Source: Streptomyces zagrosensis
GTDB taxonomy: Bacteria; Actinomycetota; Actinomycetes; Streptomycetales; Streptomycetaceae
Direction of reading: 5' to 3'
DNA length: 52,679 nt
Assembly: GCF_014203645.1 (NCBI RefSeq)
Contig: NZ_JACHJL010000030.1
Location: 1 to 52,679, forward strand
Shown here: piece by piece, positions 8,129 to 15,146 of the stretch
Position numbering within the stretch: position 1 is the stretch's first letter
Layout: each line of letters opens with the position of its first letter
Notes under the pieces: model-generated
What the model was told of the DNA's origin: nothing
The model's database searches: none
Seen by the model: only the letters and a program-made list of their open reading frames with translations
Made by a program: the position numbers and the translations under genes

Positions 8129-8812
8129 TCAGGCCACGGTCGTTGGATCGGGTATGCCAAGAACTCGGCGTGCGGTGAGCACCATCGTGGCGCGCAGTAG
8201 GTCTTCCTCGGCGGCCGAGTGCTCGCGGCTGAAGAGCATGTAGCAATTGCGCTCGACCATCCAGTGCGCCGCTACGGCCAGTGCCCGCGCGTCACCGCCC
8301 GGTGTGATCAGCCCGCGGGAGCGGTCTCGTTCGAGCATGGCCGCCAGTTCGTCCGCACCGGCCTCCAGCCCGTCCCGCCAGGCCGTTCGGGCGTCCGCGT
8401 CACGCCCCACGTAGTCGATGGCGGCGCAAAACAGCGAGCCGTGTTCCACCCAGGTGTTGAGGACGTTGTGGATCAGTCCGTCCAGTGACGCCTCCAGCGT
8501 GACGTCCGCGTCGCCGGCCACGGCCGCGGCGGTCGTCAGCAAACCGCCCATCACGCGCTGCACCGCCGCATCGATGATGGCCTGCTTGCTGTCGAAGTAG
8601 AAATACACCGAGGGACGCGAGAGCCCGGCGCCCTTGGCGATCTCCTCAATGGTGATCTTCCTCGCAGGGCGCTCGCGCAAGAGGCGGACGACGCTGTCAA
8701 GGATCGCTACCTCCCTGCGGTCCCCTCGGCTCAGCCGAGGACGCCTGCGCCCCCGGACCTGAGCCGGGGGCGGCAGCGTCGTGTGCGGTGCTTCGTCCCC
8801 GTTGTCGTCCAT
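8129..8812 (-). CDS. TetR/AcrR-family transcriptional repressor (EthR-like)
   Basis: A 227-residue regulator. The TetR helix-turn-helix is clear: KITIEEIAKGAGLSRPSVYFYF (52-73) after a basic Arg-rich N terminus. The C-terminal ligand domain has the layout of EthR-type members (LDGLIHNVLNTWVEHGSLFCAAIDY). The start is the ATG at 8812, preceded by GGTGAG; the frame is open 52 codons further but this would swallow the operator. A 27-bp operator lies 45-71 bases upstream, which strongly suggests autoregulation. EthR-like proteins usually control a divergent monooxygenase gene, and none is present here. Confidence 0.85.
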   Translation of the reverse strand: MDDNGDEAPHTTLPPPAQVRGRRRPRLSRGDRREVAILDSVVRLLRERPARKITIEEIAKGAGLSRPSVYFYFDSKQAIIDAAVQRVMGGLLTTAAAVAGDADVTLEASLDGLIHNVLNTWVEHGSLFCAAIDYVGRDADARTAWRDGLEAGADELAAMLERDRSRGLITPGGDARALAVAAHWMVERNCYMLFSREHSAAEEDLLRATMVLTARRVLGIPDPTTVA

Positions 8813-8856
8813 GCGGCTCACCGTAGCTGTTCGACAGGCAAGTAACGCAGTTTCGA

Positions 8857-8883
8857 CAAAACTCAACGCGGCGTTGAGTTTTG
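8857..8883. promoter_or_regulatory. perfect inverted repeat, probable TetR operator
   Basis: Two 13-base arms, CAAAACTCAACGC and its exact complement GCGTTGAGTTTTG, flank a single G. The AT-rich outer arms stand out from the surrounding GC-rich DNA. The position, immediately upstream of the TetR gene start, and the symmetry fit an operator for a TetR dimer or dimer pair. Confidence 0.8.
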
Positions 8884-9452
8884 CCCCGTTGGCATGTGAT
8901 GCTCGGAGTGCAGAGGCGGTGGTGTCGGGGGAAGCACTAAACGGGGGGCTCGCCGCCGCCTCTTCCAACTCGTGCTGCCCTGAACGTCACTTGGCTTCGG
9001 GGGAGCGTCCCGGGTGGAGTCGGCGCGGCGCGTCGGCGGCTAGACGGTACGGGGGCCGGCGCGGGGCCATCCCACGCTGGCACGGCCGCTAAGTCGCCGA
9101 CCGCAAGGCGCTCAGGCAACATGCCGGGATGCTGGTGGGAGTTGGCCGCGCTGGTGGCTGGAGCGCAACGGGGGAGGGCCGACGAGGGTCGGCCCTCAAG
9201 GCTCCAGCCACATGGCGTCGGGCTCGAACGAGGGGCTGCCGAGCCGGTCGCGTGTGGCGTCGGGGGACGCGGCGCGCGGTGGCCGGTTCAGCACCGCGCG
9301 GGGCTCGCGCACCGGCTCCCAGCCCCGTTCCGATCCCGTTGCCTACGTCACTACCTGCGCCGATACCTGTGTCGGTGCGCCAATGGATCACACGCTTATC
9401 CCTAGAATCGCCCGATGCAGATATTCAGTGAGCACACCTGCGGGGTGAACCG
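8884..9452. other. intergenic region, no gene recognised
   Basis: About 570 bases between the TetR operator and the SepF-like gene. Several frames are open on both strands but their translations are Arg/Pro/Ala-rich, lack family features and show no convincing ribosome binding site. If the TetR protein once controlled a divergent gene, it would have been here. I see no recognisable remnant. Confidence 0.5.
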
Positions 9453-9869
9453 GTGAACAGCCACGACGTCACCGACGAACAGTGGGAGGGGCTCGCCGAA
9501 GTCGTCCCGCTGCGCAGCAACAACGCATGGCCGTCCTGGCCGAACCACCGTGCGCTCCCCGAAGAAGAGCCCGAAGAGGACCAGCGCCAGTTCGTCGTCC
9601 TGCGAGTACAAGTCTTCGCCGACGCGCGCGAGGTCGCCGACTACCTGATCGCCCAGATACCCGTGCTGCTCGATCTGAGCGGCGCCGAGGCGGACGTCGC
9701 CAAGCGCATCCTCGACTTCTCCAGCGGAGTCGTCTTCGGCCTCGGCAGCGGCATGCACCGAGTGGACACCAATGTGTTCCTGCTCGCCCCGGCCGGCACC
9801 GAGGTGGACGAGCCTGAACTGCGCCCCGCGTTCACGACCGTAACTGGGTCTACTATCCCCCGATCGTAG
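9453..9869 (+). CDS. SepF-like cell division protein paralogue
   Basis: A 138-residue protein whose residues 46-120 have the SepF layout: FVVLRVQVFADAREVADYLI, then IPVLLDLSGAEADVAKRILDFSSGVVFGLG and MHRVDTNVFLLAP. SepF forms rings that anchor and bundle FtsZ at the septum. Streptomyces have the essential SepF plus extra SepF-like proteins; lacking the dcw-cluster neighbours, this is one of the paralogues. The first 45 residues are acidic (EEEPEEDQ) rather than the membrane-binding amphipathic helix of true SepF, so membrane anchoring may be absent. The GTG start is preceded by GGGGTG. A TAG stop inside a small GATCG-containing repeat ends the frame. Confidence 0.7.
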   Translation: MNSHDVTDEQWEGLAEVVPLRSNNAWPSWPNHRALPEEEPEEDQRQFVVLRVQVFADAREVADYLIAQIPVLLDLSGAEADVAKRILDFSSGVVFGLGSGMHRVDTNVFLLAPAGTEVDEPELRPAFTTVTGSTIPRS

Positions 9870-9925
9870 GAACGCACCGACGAGCAAACGGTTCGGCGAA
9901 ATCCATCGGCGGTACGTTCCCGGCC

Positions 9926-11632
9926 ATGAACGCACCAGGCCAGCGGCCCGCCGTGACGGAACTCAGGCTCACTGCCTACAAGACACACCGGCGCGCGGTC
10001 TTTCCCCTGGGCCCGGTGACGCTCTTCACCGGGCCCAGCGGAAGCGGAAAGTCCGGTGCCCTGGAGGCATACGCGGCCCTGGCCAGGCTCGCTGCGGGCG
10101 ACCAACTCGCCGAAGTCTTCCCCGACCCCGCCGGCTGCGTGCCGCGACAGGCCCGCCCAGATGCACAGGGACGCCGCGGCTTCCGCATCGGCTGCACCGT
10201 AGACGGCCCGGTCGGGCCCGTGCGGCTGGACGTCGCCGTACAAGCCGAACCCGAACTGCGGATCGTAGGCGAGCGCATGTCCGGCGCGGGCGAGATCTTG
10301 CTGGAGACGGCGCTGCGCGACCCGAGCCGGCACACGGTGCAAGCGGCCTGGTACACGGCCGGCTCCGTCCCCGTCACCCGCGCCCCGCTCCCCGATGACC
10401 GGCTGGCCACGGCGCTGCTGCCGCTGCGCATCGCAGGCAAGACAGCGGGCCAGCGGCTCGCCCTCGCCGCTGCGGAACAGGTCGTTGTGGCACTGCGCTC
10501 CGTCTTCGCCTGCGACCCGAGACCAGAGACCATGCGCGCCGTCACGAAGCGATCGGACGGACAACTTCGGGGCGGCTGCGACAACCTAGCCGCCGTGCTC
10601 TACCGCACGCGCAAGGAGTGCGGTACCCGGCATGCCGCGCTGGTCACAGCGGTACGTGCGGGCTGCGCTGGCCCGGCCGTCAGGGAACTGACGGTGGAGA
10701 AGGCGGGACCCAACGGGAGTAACGGGAGTAACGGGAGCCATCCAGGCACACCCGGGCGGGCCGGCGGGGGCCACCGGCCGGCCGGTGGCACGGCGGGCGG
10801 ACAGGCCGCGGCGGGCGCGGACGGCGAATGTGGCGGGTTCGGCGGCGCCGGTGGGTTCGGTGCGCGGGGCGATGCCGGTGGGCTCGGTGGACAGGCCGGT
10901 GCTGGAGTACAGAGCGGTGCTGGAGTACAGACCGGCGCCGGCGTGCGGGCCGTGCTCGGCCTGGGGGAATACGGCCGGATGCCCATCGAGCGGCTCGGCG
11001 ACGGGGAACTGCGCTATCTGGCCCTGGCGCTGGTGCTGCTCACCGGGCCAGGAGTGTTGGACGTGGACCCGGTGGCGGACGTGTTGCCGGCCCTACAGAC
11101 CCTGACCGTGCTCGCCGATGGCTTCGATCGATGCCTGGATCAGCGCCAGGCCCGGCTGTTACTCGAACTGGCTGGACGTATGTGCGAAAGGGGGCATATC
11201 CGACTGGTGGGCGCGGTGCACGAGGTTCCGCGCGCGGCAGCACTGGGCGGCGAGGGCGACGACGGCGGTGTCCGCGACGGCTACCGAGACGATGACGCCG
11301 AGGCCGTACGCGACGGCGCGGGCGACGGCGCCCGCAGCGGTGACCCCCGCGGCGGCGCTGCCCGCAGTGGCAGCGCTGCCGGGGGCAGCGGGGCCGGAAG
11401 CGATGGCGCCGCAAACCCCCGGGGCGGGGAGCGGACAGACCGCGGGAAGGACACGGGCCCTGACGGCGGACGGCCCGGCGCATACGGCGCATTCGGCACG
11501 GCTGACGCGGCTGGCGTGCCTCGCACGTCAGGTGCGGCCGGTGCGCCTGGTGTGGGTAAGGGTGCGTTCGGGGTGCCCGGGCTGACGGTGGTAGACCTGG
11601 GGCGTGACCAAGGAACCCCGTCCCGATCCTAA
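9926..11632 (+). CDS. AAA-family ATPase with SMC/RecF-like P-loop and low-complexity inserts
   Basis: A 568-residue protein. LRLTAYKTHRRAVFPLGPVTLFTGPSGSGKSGALEA (residues 13-48) is the start of an ABC/RecF-type ATPase, with Walker A GPSGSGKS (36-43). A later GELRYLALALVLL segment resembles the signature helix of such ATPases, and LLLELAGRMCERGHIRLVGAVHE resembles the final strand. Between them lies a Gly/Ala-rich tract (about 255-345, including NGSNGSNGS), and the last 130 residues are again Gly/Ala/Asp-rich. A TTA codon at 11159-11161 implies dependence on the bldA tRNA. The gene ends inside the MazG gene (29-base overlap). Pairing with MazG suggests a nucleotide-related stress or developmental role, but the function is unknown. 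Confidence 0.65.
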   Translation: MNAPGQRPAVTELRLTAYKTHRRAVFPLGPVTLFTGPSGSGKSGALEAYAALARLAAGDQLAEVFPDPAGCVPRQARPDAQGRRGFRIGCTVDGPVGPVRLDVAVQAEPELRIVGERMSGAGEILLETALRDPSRHTVQAAWYTAGSVPVTRAPLPDDRLATALLPLRIAGKTAGQRLALAAAEQVVVALRSVFACDPRPETMRAVTKRSDGQLRGGCDNLAAVLYRTRKECGTRHAALVTAVRAGCAGPAVRELTVEKAGPNGSNGSNGSHPGTPGRAGGGHRPAGGTAGGQAAAGADGECGGFGGAGGFGARGDAGGLGGQAGAGVQSGAGVQTGAGVRAVLGLGEYGRMPIERLGDGELRYLALALVLLTGPGVLDVDPVADVLPALQTLTVLADGFDRCLDQRQARLLLELAGRMCERGHIRLVGAVHEVPRAAALGGEGDDGGVRDGYRDDDAEAVRDGAGDGARSGDPRGGAARSGSAAGGSGAGSDGAANPRGGERTDRGKDTGPDGGRPGAYGAFGTADAAGVPRTSGAAGAPGVGKGAFGVPGLTVVDLGRDQGTPSRS

Positions 11633-11981
11633 TCTGCAAGCGTTGCAGCGCCGACTCGCCGACTTCGCGGCGGCGCGAGACTGGCAGCGCTTCCACACGC
11701 CGAAGAACCTGGCCTCGGCGCTGAGCGTCGAGGCCGCCGAACTCGTGGAAATCTTCCAATGGCTGACCCCGCAGGAGTCGGCCGCGGTCATGCACGGCCC
11801 CGAGACATCGGCACGAGTGGAAGACGAGGTGGCCGACGTCCTCGCCTACCTCCTACAGTTCTGCGAGACGTTGGGAATCGACCCGCTGAAGGCACTCTCA
11901 GCCAAGATCGAACGAAACGAACTGCGCTTCCCGGCGCGCCGAGACGCTCCGCCCACCGCAGATGATCATCACTCTATGTAG
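11604..11981 (+). CDS. MazG/dCTPase-type nucleotide pyrophosphohydrolase
   Basis: A 125-residue all-alpha NTP pyrophosphatase. The metal-binding motif is complete: E43-x-x-E46 in SVEAAELVEIFQW and E75-x-x-D78 in VEDEVADVLAYLL. NLASALSVEAAEL is characteristic of the short MazG/dCTP-pyrophosphatase branch that hydrolyses (d)NTPs to NMP and pyrophosphate to clean the nucleotide pool. It starts at a GTG inside the end of the ATPase gene, so translation is probably coupled. The C-terminal tail after residue 110 is polar and probably disordered. Confidence 0.85.
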   Translation: MTKEPRPDPNLQALQRRLADFAAARDWQRFHTPKNLASALSVEAAELVEIFQWLTPQESAAVMHGPETSARVEDEVADVLAYLLQFCETLGIDPLKALSAKIERNELRFPARRDAPPTADDHHSM

Positions 11982-12073
11982 TGACGAACTTTCTCCCCTC
12001 GCAACTCTTGTCCACAGGTTCCTAGATTCCCCTAGCTTTTCCGCCCACCATTCATCACTCTGGGTAGCGAACC
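11966..12073 (+). promoter_or_regulatory. duplicated TCATCACTCT..GTAG motif upstream of the DUF6099-like gene
   Basis: The sequence TCATCACTCTATGTAGTGA at 11966-11984 recurs as TCATCACTCTGGGTAGCGA at 12052-12070, 86 bases apart. The first copy contains the inverted repeat TCACT-N6-AGTGA and overlaps the MazG stop codon. The region between them is relatively AT-rich. It probably holds the promoter of the next gene, with the two copies as binding sites for an unidentified regulator or as alternative promoter elements. Confidence 0.45.
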
Positions 12074-12111
12074 AGTAACCAACCCAGCGCGGCGGAAGAG
12101 GGATACGAGAC

Positions 12112-12582
12112 ATGGAGGCGATGCGGCTCATCGACGCCACCCGGCTGGCCCTGACACAGGCAACTGCCGTGCAGGACATCGTCGCCGAAGCGTGGCAGGC
12201 ACAGGCGCTCGCGGAGGTGATCGGGGACTACTTCGCAGGAAGTGCCTCCCCGGCCGCGCGCTGGGAGGCAGAAGGGCTGAGCGAAGCAGGCGGCCGGGCC
12301 TGTGGCGCGCTCAACCGACCCGCGCTCAGCCACCCCGCCCTACGCACCGGCGCGATACGGGCCATGCAACTAACGGAAGTGCGCGACCCCCGGCGCGTAC
12401 TGCTGGCGCTGGGGGTGTTGCTCGGCGAAGTCGGCATCGCCCTGGTGGAGGTGGCTTGCGTGGCGGAGGAGGGCCTGTACTGGCAGTGCGTTGAGGCGGT
12501 GGACGCCGCCGACGAGTCCAGGGACCGCATCTTCGGCATGCTGAGGGAACTCTCCATCAGGCAGGAGGGCGGCGCGGCCTAA
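12112..12582 (+). CDS. DUF6099-like conserved actinobacterial protein
   Basis: A 156-residue, mostly helical, soluble protein: RLIDATRLALTQATAVQDIVAEAWQAQALAEVIGDYF, then a central LSEAGGRACGALNRPALSHPALR segment and LSVRQ-like C terminus. I recall this type of protein next to the MazG/ATPase pair in Streptomyces and believe it belongs to DUF6099, whose function is unknown. There are no catalytic motifs or membrane segments. ATG 12112 is chosen with AAGAGGGAT upstream; the ATG at 12121 has GGAGG only two bases away. Confidence 0.6.
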   Translation: MEAMRLIDATRLALTQATAVQDIVAEAWQAQALAEVIGDYFAGSASPAARWEAEGLSEAGGRACGALNRPALSHPALRTGAIRAMQLTEVRDPRRVLLALGVLLGEVGIALVEVACVAEEGLYWQCVEAVDAADESRDRIFGMLRELSIRQEGGAA

Positions 12583-12899
12583 GCGGCAGAGCCGGCGCGC
12601 GGAATGCAGGCGAGCGCGGCCGACCACAGGCGTGCAGCAAGGTACCGACACATGGGCTCGGCTGGGTGCCGGCCGGCCCGGCCCGGGCCGTGAGGAAGGG
12701 ACCGGGCGATGGCGGGCCCTTTGGGGCGTGGGACGCGAAGGGGCGGGGCGGGGGGAGGGGAGGGGGGAGGCCCCCCTCGGTGTACCGAAGCGGCGGACGT
12801 ATCCGTTCCACGCCAGACACCTGCAAGCCGAGCCACATGCCGACGGCGGAGCTTGACACGGGTCGGGGCGCATCGGTGACATGCGGGGAAGAGGGCAGG
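12583..12899. other. intergenic, G-rich, no gene recognised
   Basis: About 315 bases between the DUF6099-like gene and the LLM oxidoreductase gene. A G-rich purine tract around 12735-12775 (runs of GGGG separated by A or C) followed by CCCCCC could form a hairpin or G-quadruplex. Frames crossing this region are low-complexity Arg/Gly/Pro and are not considered genes. Confidence 0.45.
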
Positions 12900-13832
12900 A
12901 TGGAGGCCATGGACCTACGTATCTTCACCGAGCCCCAGCAGGGGGCCAGCTATGACACCCTCCTCACCGTTGCCAAGGCGACCGAGGACCTGGGCTTCGA
13001 CGCCTTCTTCCGTTCTGATCACTACCTGCGCATGGGCAGTGCGGATGGGCTGCCGGGCCCCACGGACGCCTGGATCACCTTGGCTGGTCTCGCTCGGGAG
13101 ACTCGCCGTATCCGACTCGGCACGCTGATGACCGCGGGCACCTTCCGGTTGCCGGGCGTGCTTGCCATTCAGGTGGCGCAGGTGGACCAGATGTCCGGTG
13201 GGCGAGTTGAGCTCGGTCTTGGCTCCGGCTGGTTCGAGGAGGAGCACCGGGCGTACGGCATCCCGTTCCCGAAGGAGAAGTTCGGGCGGCTTGAGGAGCA
13301 ACTGGAGATCGTCACCGGGCTGTGGCAGACGCCCGTTGGCCAGACGTTCAACCACAACGGGACGCATTACCAGCTCACCGACTCGCCTGCGCTACCCAAG
13401 CCGGCTCAGTCGAAGGTCCCGGTGCTCATCGGCGGCCATGGGGCGGTGCGTACCCCGCGGCTCGCGGCGCAGTACGCCGACGAGTTCAACATCCCCTTCG
13501 CCTCGATCGAGGACACCGAGCGGCAGTTTGGCCGAGTGCGGGCGGCGGCCGAGGCTTTCGGGCGCAAGGCCGACGACCTGGTGTACTCCAACGCCCTGGT
13601 GGCCTGCGTCGGCAAGGACGACGATGAGGTTGCCCGGCGCGCAGCCGTCATCGGCCGGGAGGTGGCCGAGCTCAAGGCGAACGGGCTGGCGGGCTCGCCG
13701 GCCGAGGTGCTGGACAAGATCGGTCGTTACGCGGAGATCGGCGTGTCCCGGGTGTACCTCCAAATCCTCGACCTCGAAGATCTCGATCATCTGGAGCTCA
13801 TCTCGTCCCAGGTGCAGTCGCAACTCAGTTGA
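12900..13832 (+). CDS. LLM-class F420-dependent oxidoreductase
   Basis: A 310-residue luciferase-like TIM-barrel protein. It opens with MDLRIFTEPQQGASYDTLLTVAKATEDLGFDAFFRSDHYL and contains AIQVAQVDQMSGGRVELGLGSGWFEEEHRAYGIPFP, the hallmark of F420-dependent LLM enzymes, then VPVLIGGHGAVRTPRLAAQYADEFN. These enzymes transfer hydride between reduced deazaflavin F420 and small organic substrates; the substrate is not predictable. ATG 12900 is preceded by GAGGG; ATG 12909 is an alternative. It is followed after 13 bases by the homocysteine methyltransferase gene, suggesting an operon. Confidence 0.85.
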   Translation: MEAMDLRIFTEPQQGASYDTLLTVAKATEDLGFDAFFRSDHYLRMGSADGLPGPTDAWITLAGLARETRRIRLGTLMTAGTFRLPGVLAIQVAQVDQMSGGRVELGLGSGWFEEEHRAYGIPFPKEKFGRLEEQLEIVTGLWQTPVGQTFNHNGTHYQLTDSPALPKPAQSKVPVLIGGHGAVRTPRLAAQYADEFNIPFASIEDTERQFGRVRAAAEAFGRKADDLVYSNALVACVGKDDDEVARRAAVIGREVAELKANGLAGSPAEVLDKIGRYAEIGVSRVYLQILDLEDLDHLELISSQVQSQLS

Positions 13833-13845
13833 AGACGGAGTGCCC

Positions 13846-15081
13846 GTGACGTCCGCCGCTGAACCACCCGCCGAACCCGCCGAACCTGCTGGTCCTGCTG
13901 GACCCGCTGACCCAACGGCCAGCAGACCGCCTGCCGGGGGATCGCCCGCAGAAGGACCGGACCCATGGGGCCCGCCGCCGTCTACTTCGGCGTCTCAGCC
14001 TTCGGTGCCGCCGTCTTCGGTGGCCCCGTCTTCGGGGTTTGCACCTTCCGGGTTTGCACCTTCCGGGTTTGCGTCCTCGGGAGCGCAGTCCTCGACGCTC
14101 TCGCTCGCGGAGGCTCTCGCGCGCGGGACGGTTGTGCTGGATGGCGGGCTCGCCCACCAGTTGGAGGCACAGGGCTGCGATCTGTCCGATGCGCTGTGGT
14201 CGGCTCGGCTGCTTGCGGACGACCCGGCGCAGATTGAGCGGGCCCACGCGGCGTACGTCCGGGCGGGCGCACAGGTGCTTATCACCGCCAGCTATCAGGC
14301 CAGTTACGAGGGCTTCGCCCGACGCGGCCTCGATCGACGGCAGGTGGACGCGCTGCTTCGGCGGAGCGTCCACCTGGCCCGCCGGGCGGCGGCGGAAAGC
14401 GCCGAGGCGGCGGGCGGCGCGGGACGCACAGGTACTGGCGTCGGCGCCGGTACTGGCGCGGACGCGGGCGGGGTGTGGGTTGCCGGCGGGGTGGGGCCGT
14501 ACGGGGCGATGCTCGCCGATGGGAGCGAGTATCGGGGCCAATACGGTCTAAGTGTGCGGGAGTTGGCGGCGTTTCATCGCCCGCGCATCGCGGCGCTGGC
14601 CGGGGCACGGCCCGATGTGCTGGCGCTGGAGACGGTGCCCGACATCGACGAGGCAGAGGCGATGCTGTGGGCGGCCGAGGACTGTGGGGTGCCGGTGTGG
14701 CTCTCGTACAGCGTCAAGGGCCGATTCACTCGGTCCGGGCAGCCGCTGGAGCGTGCGTTCGCGCTTGCGGCGGACAACGATCAGGTGATCGCGGTGGGGG
14801 TGAACTGTAGTACGCCCGCCGATGCTGAGGCCGCGGTGCGCCTGGCGGCGCTGGTCGCGGGCAAGCCGGTGGTCCTCTACCCGAACAGTGGGGAGGAGTG
14901 GGACGCCACGGTGGGGGACTGGCAGGGCCGCGCTACGTTCGATGCGGCCCGGGTCGGTGCATGGCAGCGCGATGGGGCGCGGCTCGTCGGCGGCTGTTGC
15001 CGAGTGGGTCCCGACCGGATCGCCGAACTCGCCGCGGCGGTACGGGCGGAAGGGCGACAGCACGGGCGTGAGAGGGGATAG
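13846..15081 (+). CDS. mmuM: homocysteine S-methyltransferase with low-complexity N-terminal extension
   Basis: From the GTG at 13846 the product has 411 residues; the family usually has about 300. The catalytic domain begins near residue 85 (SLAEALARGTVVLDGGLAHQLE) and carries the three zinc-binding Cys: C321 in GVNCS and C384-C385 in GGCCR. It transfers a methyl group from S-methylmethionine or a similar donor to homocysteine to make methionine. Residues 1-84 are Ser/Ala/Pro-rich with a repeated (G)FAPSG unit at 64-76, and a Gly/Ala/Thr tract occupies about 188-207. A start nearer residue 85 would restore normal length but has no clear start codon. GGAG precedes the GTG, and the LLM gene ends 13 bases earlier. 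Confidence 0.85.
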   Translation: MTSAAEPPAEPAEPAGPAGPADPTASRPPAGGSPAEGPDPWGPPPSTSASQPSVPPSSVAPSSGFAPSGFAPSGFASSGAQSSTLSLAEALARGTVVLDGGLAHQLEAQGCDLSDALWSARLLADDPAQIERAHAAYVRAGAQVLITASYQASYEGFARRGLDRRQVDALLRRSVHLARRAAAESAEAAGGAGRTGTGVGAGTGADAGGVWVAGGVGPYGAMLADGSEYRGQYGLSVRELAAFHRPRIAALAGARPDVLALETVPDIDEAEAMLWAAEDCGVPVWLSYSVKGRFTRSGQPLERAFALAADNDQVIAVGVNCSTPADAEAAVRLAALVAGKPVVLYPNSGEEWDATVGDWQGRATFDAARVGAWQRDGARLVGGCCRVGPDRIAELAAAVRAEGRQHGRERG

Positions 15082-15146
15082 CGGGGGCGTCGTAGCGCGG
15101 GTAAATCGGTGGGAGCATCTGGCGGGAGCGGGTGATACTCGGTCAT

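Noticed and set aside
11966..11984. BldD box
   Set aside because: The arms TCACT...AGTGA are in the opposite order to the BldD consensus as I recall it.
13162..13845. N-terminal extension of the homocysteine methyltransferase frame into the LLM oxidoreductase gene
   Set aside because: It overlaps a well-supported gene in another frame and its translation is Arg/Ser-rich nonsense.
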